A model generated the notes under the pieces. That model was not told the DNA's origin. It did not search any database and saw only the letters and a list, made by a program, of their open reading frames with translations. Positions 8,989 through 15,964 of a stretch of DNA of 34,509 nucleotides are shown piece after piece. Position 1 is the stretch's first letter. Every line of letters begins with the position of its first letter. Origin of the DNA: Gammaproteobacteria bacterium (GTDB lineage Bacteria > Pseudomonadota > Gammaproteobacteria > Methylococcales > DRLZ01); NCBI GenBank assembly GCA_022600935.1, contig JAHZJL010000086.1:1-34509 (forward strand). Reading direction: 5' to 3'. Position numbers and translations under genes: made by a program.

Positions 8989-9070
8989 TCAGTCCTAAAA
9001 ATCGAACTGTCAGGTTTATATCAGAAGAAGAACATGACCATGTGCCTGGTCGGCATTGGGTAACCAGATG

Positions 9071-9418
9071 TTATTGAATGGCTGCATCACTGGAAAGAGT
9101 CATCAGAAACGCTTGTAACTGATCCAGCTCTCTAGCTGTTAAATTCAATGCACTGTTCTCATGGAACACCAGGTTATTGTCAGGAGGTTTGTTGTAGTGT
9201 TTCAGAGCCTCACTGAGTTCGGAAAAACGTTCATCATGCATGTAAGGCGCGGTATATTTCAAATGTCTCAATGTCGGAACAATGCGGTTGCGATAAGCAA
9301 AATACATTTTCCGCTGTAAACAGCTTGTAATGAGCCGGAAAAAATCTGCTTGGGCGATAGAAATAACCAGCATAAGTATGCCTGGGCAGCATAAAAGCCG
9401 CTTTGAAAAATATGTCAT
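9071..9418 (-). pseudogene. Remnant of a di-haem cytochrome c peroxidase/MauG-type protein
   Basis: The C-terminal half (about residues 45-112) reads IVPTLRHLKYTAPYMHDERF and LNLTARELDQLQAFLMTL. This is the end of CcpA/MauG-type peroxidases, where the Met in YMHD is an axial haem ligand. The N-terminus looks like a signal peptide (MTYFSKRLLCC...SIAQA), and AGGTGA lies 6 nt before the ATG. The roughly 250 residues that should lie between, with both CxxCH haem sites, are missing: the reading has no CxxCH at all. I infer an internal deletion leaving an exported but haem-less stub. It could instead be a short unrelated start joined by chance to an old 3' end. Confidence 0.6.
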
Positions 9419-10030
9419 CAGTAGTCACCTGCTCCACACTGACACAAGGCTTAAGTGACAGGTTTAATCATTATTATTAATTTAATTTTAATGTTATCAC
9501 TGCACTAATTGATTAAATTGATAACAGGCTTAAAGCGCAAATCAATATCTCAACTCATACAAGCCACTGACAACAGATTAGAATTGAAATTAACTGAATA
9601 TATATTAAAAACAAATATTTAAAAGCTTAAATTATTTGATTAAAGTTGCTCTGAGCAAGCAAGAATTGAATTAAATAACGAGATTGGGCTTAATGATGTT
9701 GGAAATGTAATTTATTTTGACAGATATTTGAATTATCACGTGTGGCTTGAAGTTTTTGGGGAGTATTGTGTATTTAAAATTTTACATGAAGCCATATCTA
9801 AACGTTCCGTCCTTCAGATTAAGCGTAAAATTGGGGTTTTTGTGTAAATTCACTGTTTAATTGTATCCAAAAATATGACCTCTGGTTCTGGACTGTGTAC
9901 CTGTCCATTACCAGAGGCCTGTGTCAACTGGTTCAACTGCAATTGTCATTTAACAAGTTATCTACACTGCAATACCGGGACTTCCAATTCCAGACAGAAA
10001 ATCCGATAAAAAAATATGTCGATGCTCCGA
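9419..10030. other. AT-rich stretch without a confident gene
   Basis: This 612-nt stretch has no supported gene. A 67-codon open frame on the plus strand (9644-9847) reads like protein (YFDRYLNYHVWLEVFGEYC) but has no usable start codon, and I do not recognise it. It may be a decayed fragment. The ORF-track frame at 9895-10083 looks like a chance ORF. A CACGTG at 9738-9743 lacks the flanking bases of a parS site. Confidence 0.45.
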
Positions 10031-11191
10031 CTACTCGAACAAAGCAAGTTTCTGTAACAAACTATCCGCAATGGGTTGAATGATTGGCCCAACTCCAGGA
10101 ATGGCATAGGCTTTATCCAGAGAACCTTTAATACCGGGAACAGCGCCCGCAACAATTTGTTTGATTGGCTCCTTAGCAGTTTCTGGAAGTGATGCAACCA
10201 GATCTGATAATCCGCTGAGTTTATCACTGGCAACAGTTAACTGTGAAAGTGCCTGTTTTGCACTGGCAACATCCGTGATATTACCAACTGTACTCGTCAC
10301 AGAACCAAGAATCACATCCAGTTCTTCCTTGACATTGGTTTTGGGTAAAGTCAAAACGGGAATCGAATCTGCAACAGTTGGTGGAATTTCATTGGCTTGA
10401 TTGGCCACCACTGGCGGTACCTGTTTGGCGGATAAATCTACAGCAGGTGTTTTCAGTTCAGGCAGCGCACTCTCAGGAATTTCGATTTCATCCTTGATAA
10501 ACTGGTTGTAGGCAAACCAGATTACACCCAATAAAATTAATAGTGGTACCACACGGGCAAACCACGCCGCACCAGCTGAGGATACTTCCTCAACTGTTTC
10601 ACCAACATCCTCTGAAACCTCCTTGATATTTTTGCTAAATTGGCTGCTAAATCCTGAAGCCTGTAATTGCTTGTCAAAACCAGATGGCATTGCAACTTCA
10701 ATATTTTCTTTTTGATCTGTAAACAACTTCATCAAACTACTTAAATTCAGAGTTCCATCATCCAGTAATTTACGCTTAATCACGCTAAAAACTAAAGGTG
10801 CCAGCATTCCCAGTAGAGATTGACTCGATTTATTTCCAATCCCACTAAACCCACCAATCGCTTCAGAAAGCTTTCCCAAGCCACTGTTTCCAAATAACGA
10901 ACCCAGTAATCGGGAGCCCGCTTCCAACATAGCGCCCCGGCTCTCATCGCCTCCCAGCAGTCCTGTTAGATCTTCAAGAATACCCTCATCCTGGTCTTTA
11001 ATTACATTCACTATATTTTTAGCTGCGCCCTGATCAGAACCTAAATTCAGGAGACCGCTCAACAAACCAGGAATGGCGCTGTTAACTGCCGTACTGACTT
11101 GCTCTGAATCCCCATCCACCAGATTAGCGATATACTCCATCACTTGGTCACTCAGTTGATCTTTAATGAGATCAATCAGATTAAAACTCAT
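10031..11191 (-). CDS. DUF937 membrane protein with periplasmic C-terminal domain
   Basis: The protein has 386 residues. I start it at the ATG at 11191, where the family beginning MSFNLIDLIKDQL occurs and GGAGGA lies 9 nt upstream; the ORF-track start adds 29 untypical residues. Residues 1-170 are DUF937 (NSAIPGLLSGLLNLG, LLGMLAPLVFSVIKRKL). One transmembrane helix is at about 207-231 (WFARVVPLLILLGVIWFAYNQF). A proline-rich linker follows, then a helical domain with ITDVASAKQALSQL and YAIPGVGPIIQPI, a type that often precedes an OmpA-like domain in related proteins. No OmpA domain is present here. Orientation and function are inferred: DUF937 probably cytoplasmic, the tail probably periplasmic. 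It has its own promoter and palindromic sites upstream. Confidence 0.8.
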   Translation of the reverse strand: MSFNLIDLIKDQLSDQVMEYIANLVDGDSEQVSTAVNSAIPGLLSGLLNLGSDQGAAKNIVNVIKDQDEGILEDLTGLLGGDESRGAMLEAGSRLLGSLFGNSGLGKLSEAIGGFSGIGNKSSQSLLGMLAPLVFSVIKRKLLDDGTLNLSSLMKLFTDQKENIEVAMPSGFDKQLQASGFSSQFSKNIKEVSEDVGETVEEVSSAGAAWFARVVPLLILLGVIWFAYNQFIKDEIEIPESALPELKTPAVDLSAKQVPPVVANQANEIPPTVADSIPVLTLPKTNVKEELDVILGSVTSTVGNITDVASAKQALSQLTVASDKLSGLSDLVASLPETAKEPIKQIVAGAVPGIKGSLDKAYAIPGVGPIIQPIADSLLQKLALFE

Positions 11192-11224
11192 AACACATAC
11201 TCCTCCACTTTGCTGTTTATTGAC

Positions 11225-11256
11225 ACCGGTTAATCCTGCAATATTTAACCGGTTAA
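11225..11256. repeat. Paired ACCGGTTAA sites, one a perfect 12-bp palindrome (candidate operator)
   Basis: ACCGGTTAA occurs at 11225-11233 and again at 11248-11256, 23 bp apart. The second copy is part of the perfect palindrome TTAACCGGTTAA (11245-11256), which covers the expected transcription start of the promoter at 11261-11289. Position and symmetry suggest a repressor site. No regulator gene is adjacent. Confidence 0.45.
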
Positions 11257-11260
11257 GCAA

Positions 11261-11289
11261 ATAGTATGCGCAACGCAAGAAAAGTGCAA
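11261..11289 (-). promoter_or_regulatory. Sigma70-type promoter for the DUF937 membrane protein
   Basis: On the minus strand TTGCAC (11289-11284) and TACTAT (11266-11261) are separated by 17 nt, close to the sigma70 consensus. The -10 box lies about 70 nt upstream of the DUF937 ATG at 11191. Confidence 0.6.
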
Positions 11290-12151
11290 TTTCTTGAGCA
11301 CTTTATTATTGTAAATAAAAACAAATAAGTATATTCATAAACAAAAAACTGTAAAAATAAGATGTAACACAGTGTAAATTATTATAATATTCCGCTAGAT
11401 ACAGAATATAACCCTTTAAATTTTAAATTTCCTTAAGATATAATCTAATAACAAATACTCATATATAAGTCATAAATAAATCTTTCGAAAACTGGAAGGT
11501 TTTTTCTAGGTTTGCTTTGCGATGTATTTGTAAATTATCCGAGTAGCCACCAGATAATATCTGCGTGCTAATTAAACATTTAAGGCAAAATAGAAATGTT
11601 CACTTTTCAAATCCAGTATGGTTATGTCTCTCCATCCTGGCATGAATCATACAGATTACTCTGGTACAGTAGACGGACTGTTTTCTGATGAGGTTCTCGC
11701 GGCTTTTGTCCAACCAATTCTAGATCCAATTCCCTGCAATGGGGATTAAATGATTAACTGGGAAATCCTTTAGATTTCTTTAAAGCAATACTTGATCAAG
11801 CACTTGCTACTGTATTTTCCAGTTATTGACAGCGTTACCCTTCCACACAAGATTTCTTCCTGGCTATTTATCAATTTGACCAGATAAGTAAAGCGTCATC
11901 AGTCAATAAAACGGCCATAGACACTGCAATCGTTGATGGTGCTGAATTTTTGTAATCTGTGCTTGCGGTTTTATGAGTCATTTCAAGGCAATTAATAGTG
12001 TGTTGGAGAAATTCTGTTTGCATTGAGAGCTCATACATGCAGTATTTATACTAAAAATCAATGTCTTTCCTTAAAAAATCATGTACTCTGTATTTTTAGT
12101 CCAGCGATCATTAAACCCCTCTGAATCCCTTGCAGGCAATTGACCTTAATT
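11290..12151. other. AT-rich stretch with possible decayed coding traces
   Basis: No confident gene lies in these 862 nt. A 43-codon plus-strand ORF at 11618-11749 (including LFSDEVLAAFVQPILDPIP) and a plus-strand frame at 11770-11955 (LDFFKAILDQALATVF, one in-frame TGA at 11827, then TQDFFLAIYQFDQ) both look protein-like. I do not recognise either. Together they may be pieces of one or more decayed genes. The DUF937 promoter begins just to the left. Confidence 0.4.
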
Positions 12152-12579
12152 ATGAACCGTTTCGTCATTAAATATTTGTTTATGGCATTAATCTACTGTT
12201 GTAGTTTTAATGTTGATGCTATCACTCCGGGAACAGGTTGGTGGAATGCGTCAGAATCAGGGCGAGGTTTTTCCATAGAACAACAAGGCAAAGAAATTTT
12301 CTTTGCGACTTATCTGTATGATTCAGCAGGCAAACCGACCTGGTTCAGCGCTGTATTAACCGAAAACGGCAATCATGATTTTACTGGTATTTTGCAACAG
12401 TTCAAAAATGGCCAGACATTACATGACAGTTATCAGGCACCTGTCATACTGGATTTAGATGAGGGGAAATCTCTCTATCTTTTTCAAACAGTCGTAATGG
12501 CTAATTAATATGGCCTGGTGGAAGCGTTGCAATTTCTCGCTCTGTTTGGGAAAACAAAGATCCCGCCAGTTGGCCCTGA
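12152..12579 (+). pseudogene. Exported protein with a WW/ESGRGF module, frameshifted near its end
   Basis: From the ATG at 12152 there is a signal-peptide-like start (MNRFVIKYLFMALIYCC...VDA). It is followed by GTGWWNASESGRGFSIEQQG and YLYDSAGKPTWFSA, a repeated module seen in exported proteins of some Gammaproteobacteria. The frame stops at 12508 after FQTVVMAN. In another frame directly after this, from 12505, comes LIWPGGSVAISR, which matches the expected end of the same module (the WPGG motif), stopping at 12579. One base of frame change therefore separates the two halves. Either this is a broken gene or the window carries a sequencing error. Function is unknown. Confidence 0.55.
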
Positions 12580-12785
12580 GCTTTCAAAAACAGTCTTGAT
12601 TATTTATGACGATGGCCTCCCCAGTCAAGTTGATAATGCGATAATATTTGCGAAGCAAACAGCCAATCTTATTGGGAGCATTAAAGGGCTATACCTATGA
12701 AATAAAGGCCGTTTCAAGCTATCAAAAAGGTGACGCTTCGACAGTTGAGCTAAATCCTTCATTTTATAATGACTGCGTAATTTAA
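12518..12785 (+). pseudogene. Unidentified coding fragment with a frameshift
   Basis: From about 12587 a plus-strand frame reads KTVLIIYDDGLPSQVDNAII and then FAKQTANLIGSIKG. Near 12686 the protein-like text moves to the next frame (GYTYEIKAVSSYQKGD) and ends at 12785. The pattern, a buried strand followed by an acidic turn, a helix with ANLIG and a 'YQKGD' strand, recalls N-termini of some polysaccharide-deacetylase-like proteins, but I do not assign it. No start codon or ribosome-binding site is convincing. It overlaps the end of the broken module gene, so this stretch looks like joined debris. Confidence 0.35.
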
Positions 12786-12987
12786 AATTTTTGTTTGGAT
12801 TCAATAATAAACTGTCACACAACACAATGATTCAAAATTGTTTGCAAATTCTGGCTCAGTTTGGAACCTTTGACAATTTTAACCATTTAATTGACAACTA
12901 TCTATGTAGATGGTATACGCAAAGAGGTTGTTCTGTAGTGGTTAGCAACGAATTTTTGAAAATTGGCTTAATAAATGAGGCAATCTC
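12786..12987. other. Non-coding leader of the small exported protein gene
   Basis: I see no gene here. The ORF-track frame at 12791-12991 has no recognisable features. This stretch probably contains the promoter for the next gene, but no clear -35/-10 pair stands out. Confidence 0.35.
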
Positions 12988-13434
12988 ATGATTAGAAAAC
13001 GTGGATTACCAATAATCCTTACCAGTATCACCTTGTGTCTTTTATTGTTATCAACTGCTCATGCCAGGGGAATACTCGGGCCTGATCCTGGAGATCGAAG
13101 TTCTGATCAGAATACCAAGTGGTTAAAAAGTGGCATCGACCACCTGCATCAGGCGATCAAAGCAGCTGATGGTGGTGATCAGGAGAATTCACTCAAACAC
13201 GGTAAAGAAAGTATTCTGTCCATGAAGGAAATCGCCAGTGAAGGATGGGCACCAAAACTGGAAAAATCTTTTTCCAAATTACGCAGCGGTATTAATGCCT
13301 CAAAGAAAGGGGATTTGGCTAAAGCCTCTGAAAACTATCAACTGGCTTTAAAAAGAGTGGAATCCCTTAAATTTGGAGACTTAATCTGGACTCACGAAGC
13401 ATTCCTGGGGATTGGTGACCACAGGAAAGAATAA
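12988..13434 (+). CDS. Small exported helical protein, SmbP-like
   Basis: The protein has 148 residues. A clear signal peptide (MIRKRGLPIILTSITLCLLLLSTAHA) is cleaved around residue 26. The mature part is predicted helical, with two loosely repeated helix pairs: GIDHLHQAIKAADGGD with LKHGKESILSMKE, and SFSKLRSGINASKKGD with ASENYQLALKRV. This layout resembles SmbP-type small periplasmic metal-binding proteins, but it has far fewer histidines than the founding member, so metal binding is doubtful. A tetratricopeptide-like fold is the alternative. It converges on parB with 46 nt between the stops; no terminator is visible there. Confidence 0.65.
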   Translation: MIRKRGLPIILTSITLCLLLLSTAHARGILGPDPGDRSSDQNTKWLKSGIDHLHQAIKAADGGDQENSLKHGKESILSMKEIASEGWAPKLEKSFSKLRSGINASKKGDLAKASENYQLALKRVESLKFGDLIWTHEAFLGIGDHRKE

Positions 13435-13480
13435 CAGTATGCTTCAAAACCTGGTCAGTCAGTGTAAACCAACATACTAT

Positions 13481-14383
13481 TTAAGAACTGATCCTGGCCA
13501 GAACACCTTGCAAATGATCCAGGTCGTGGAAGTTAATCACGAGTTTGCCTTTACCGTCTGCTGCATATTGAATTTTTGTTTCAGTGCCAAGTTGTTCGGA
13601 TAACTGGTTTTCCAATCGCACGATGTCCGGGTCTTTTTCAACTTTAGTGGTGTTATCCGGTTGATCTTTTCCACTTAAATGCCGTTTAACAATTTGTTCT
13701 GTAGCCCGCACGGTCAGGTTGTTTTTGACAACCTGTTTTGCCAGTTGCGCCTGGCTATCCTGATCAACAGCAAGCAGGGCACGGGCATGACCCATATCAA
13801 TGCTTTTCTCGCGCAGTAAAGCCTGTACGCTGTGATGCAAATCCATCAAGCGCATGATGTTGGTTACCGCAGCACGGGATTTTCCGACAATCTGGGCGAT
13901 ATGCTGATGGGTGACATCAAATTCCTTTGACAGACGCTGGTACGCTTCGGCCTCTTCCATGACATTCAAATCTTCACGCTGAATGTTTTCGATCAAGGCC
14001 ACGGCCAGAGTGTCCTGATCAGACAATACCCGGATAATAACCGGGACTTCATGTAAACCGGCCAGTTGCGCAGCGCGCCAGCGACGTTCGCCCGCAATAA
14101 TTTCGTATCGGTTGACAGCGAGTTGCCGTATAACAATTGGCTGAACAATGCCGTGTTCCTTAATGGAAGACGCCAGTTCCTGCAATTGATCCGAGTCAAT
14201 ATCGGTACGCGGTTGATAGCGTCCTGGTTGCAGATACTCAATCGGTACTTCAGTCGGGCTTTTGGATTCACTGGGTGTTTGCCCGGTAATCAGTGTTTCC
14301 ACATCAACAGCTGTGTCTGTAACAGCTGCATCGCCCAGCAAAGCACCTAAACCTTTGCCAAGACCTCGTTTTTTTACTGCCAT
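13481..14383 (-). CDS. parB: Chromosome-partitioning protein ParB
   Basis: ParB is the CTP-dependent clamp that loads at parS and spreads on the DNA to drive origin segregation with ParA. The 300-residue protein has the short basic start KKRGLGKGLGALLGD. The N-terminal CTPase domain shows IEYLQPGRYQPR and IIAGERRWRAAQLAG (C and box motifs). The helix-turn-helix for parS is around HQHIAQIVGKSRAAVTNIMRL. A C-terminal dimerisation segment includes VRLENQLSEQLGTE. Two matching parS sites lie at about 1.5 and 3.7 kb. The gene is last in the operon, 21 nt after parA. The atp operon that often follows parB in this group is absent. Confidence 0.96.
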   Translation of the reverse strand: MAVKKRGLGKGLGALLGDAAVTDTAVDVETLITGQTPSESKSPTEVPIEYLQPGRYQPRTDIDSDQLQELASSIKEHGIVQPIVIRQLAVNRYEIIAGERRWRAAQLAGLHEVPVIIRVLSDQDTLAVALIENIQREDLNVMEEAEAYQRLSKEFDVTHQHIAQIVGKSRAAVTNIMRLMDLHHSVQALLREKSIDMGHARALLAVDQDSQAQLAKQVVKNNLTVRATEQIVKRHLSGKDQPDNTTKVEKDPDIVRLENQLSEQLGTETKIQYAADGKGKLVINFHDLDHLQGVLARISS

Positions 14384-14404
14384 GTTTGAATCAATAATGA
14401 AGAG

Positions 14405-15205
14405 TTAGAGAGAAACAGTGTAATTTCTGTTTGTCCGGGATTTTCGATTTCTGCTTGTGATTTCTTTAGCCAGATCATTATACGCGATTGCACCGCGTGA
14501 GGATTGATCATATTGATTGATCGGAACTCCATGACTGGGAGCTTCCGCGAGGCGCACATTGCGCGGGATGCAGGTTTCAAACAACTGGTCTTTAAAATAT
14601 TCTTCCAACTGTTCAGAGACTTCCTTGGTCAAATTACTGCGTGGGTCGTACATGGTTCTTAGCAATCCCTCGACTTTGAGCTCAGGATTCACTGTATTGC
14701 GTACATCGGCAAGTGTATTCATCAGCGCTGACAAGCCTTCCAGAGCATAATATTCACATTGCATGGGGATCAGGATGCTCTGCGCAGCGACCAGAGCATT
14801 GACTGTCAAAATATTCAGCGCAGGGGGGCAGTCGATAAAGATATAGTCATAGACAATGGACAGAACTTTGACAGCTTCGGCAAGTTTTTTCTCACGCTGT
14901 TCCGATTCCATCAATTCCACTTCAGCCGCCGTCAGGTCTGGGCCACCGGCAATCACATCAAATCCGAGTTTTTCATCCTTGACAGCAATATTTTCAGCAT
15001 AGGCTTGACCGGTCAGCAAATGATAGGCTGAATGCTCCACCTGATCGACATCGATACCACATCCCATTGTGGCATTTCCTTGTGGATCAAGGTCAATCAG
15101 CAGTACTCGCATTCGGCGCTGAGCAAGTGAGGCGCTCAGATTAATACTGGTTGTGGTCTTGCCAACTCCACCTTTTTGATTAACAACCGCAATGACTTTA
15201 GCCAT
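14405..15205 (-). CDS. parA: Chromosome-partitioning ATPase ParA
   Basis: ParA (Soj) is a deviant Walker ATPase that binds DNA as an ATP dimer and is released by ParB, moving the origins apart. The 266-residue, small chromosomal form lacks an N-terminal DNA-binding extension. The deviant Walker A motif KGGVGKTT is at residues 10-17, DLDPQGNATMGCG follows strand 2, and YDYIFIDCPPALN is the Walker B region. The end carries RNVRLAEAPSHG, typical of chromosomal ParA. It lies 77 nt after rsmG and 21 nt before parB, in the conserved mnmG-rsmG-parA-parB order. Confidence 0.96.
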   Translation of the reverse strand: MAKVIAVVNQKGGVGKTTTSINLSASLAQRRMRVLLIDLDPQGNATMGCGIDVDQVEHSAYHLLTGQAYAENIAVKDEKLGFDVIAGGPDLTAAEVELMESEQREKKLAEAVKVLSIVYDYIFIDCPPALNILTVNALVAAQSILIPMQCEYYALEGLSALMNTLADVRNTVNPELKVEGLLRTMYDPRSNLTKEVSEQLEEYFKDQLFETCIPRNVRLAEAPSHGVPINQYDQSSRGAIAYNDLAKEITSRNRKSRTNRNYTVSL

Positions 15206-15282
15206 TTTCCTTTAATATGTTTGAAAACCCTGGGTGTCAGTTCAAGTAAATTCAGTTGTTCGTAAAAAATGGTTGGAATGTA

Positions 15283-15909
15283 TCACTGTTCAACACAAAC
15301 CAAGTGACGTTTGGCTTCCAGACCCGGCACAACCAGTTCTTCCACTGTATATTGACAATTGTTTAATTCTGCCAGTTCAGTCTGTGGATACTGTCCTTTC
15401 GGAAGCAGAATCAGTCCACTTTCGTTCATCAGTCCCGAGACCTGATCAATCAGGAGAGCCAGAGTGGAAACTGCCCGAGCCACTACAGTATCAAATTTTA
15501 TACCAGTCTGGAAATGTTCAATTCTAGAATGGACAATGTCAACATTATCGATCCCCAGTTCCAGAGTCGCCTGCTTTACAAAACGGGTTTTCTTGATATT
15601 ACTGTCCAGTAATACAAAGTGATTGTCTGGTTTAAATATTGCCAGAGGCAAACCGGGAAATCCTGCACCTGTTCCGACATCAAGTATTTCCCCATTCCTG
15701 AGATACGGTGCCAGGCTTATGCTATCCAGGAGATGAACAATCGCCATTTGTTGCAAGCTCTTCACTGATGTGAGATTAAACGATTTGTTCCATTTGCTCA
15801 GCAATACTAACAGGTTGATACAGTGTTCAATTTGGGATTGCTGAGCTGGTATGGCTAACTGCCTCAAACCGGATTCCAGAATCTCCCGTGTTTTTTGTAT
15901 TTCGCTCAA
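15283..15909 (-). CDS. rsmG: 16S rRNA m7G527 methyltransferase
   Basis: RsmG methylates N7 of G527 in 16S rRNA using S-adenosylmethionine. The 208-residue length is usual. The SAM-binding loop is ILDVGTGAGFPGLPLAI. KWNKSFNLTSV and HLLDSISLAPYL precede it, and VVARAVSTLALLI is the conserved RAV/AS motif. It follows mnmG by 55 nt in the operon, the standard pairing in bacteria. Loss of this enzyme gives low-level streptomycin resistance in other species. Confidence 0.96.
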   Translation of the reverse strand: MSEIQKTREILESGLRQLAIPAQQSQIEHCINLLVLLSKWNKSFNLTSVKSLQQMAIVHLLDSISLAPYLRNGEILDVGTGAGFPGLPLAIFKPDNHFVLLDSNIKKTRFVKQATLELGIDNVDIVHSRIEHFQTGIKFDTVVARAVSTLALLIDQVSGLMNESGLILLPKGQYPQTELAELNNCQYTVEELVVPGLEAKRHLVCVEQ

Positions 15910-15964
15910 GCGCTGGATATCACAATTTTGTTGTCGGGTGAAAATTCAATCGTAGACATTCATA

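Noticed and set aside
9030-9062. GACCA ... TGGTC hairpin after metG as a terminator
   Set aside because: The stem is only 5 bp and there is no T-run on either strand.
9734-9747. CACGTG in TTATCACGTGTGGC as a third parS
   Set aside because: Only the central hexamer matches; the flanking GTTT/AAAC arms are missing.
11278-11301. AAAGTGC ... GCACTTT inverted repeat as a terminator
   Set aside because: The loop is 10 nt, the T-run is short, and it overlaps the -35 region of a better-supported leftward promoter.
12791-12991. 66-residue ORF just before the SmbP-like gene
   Set aside because: It has no recognisable motif or ribosome-binding site and lies in decayed sequence; not enough to call a gene.
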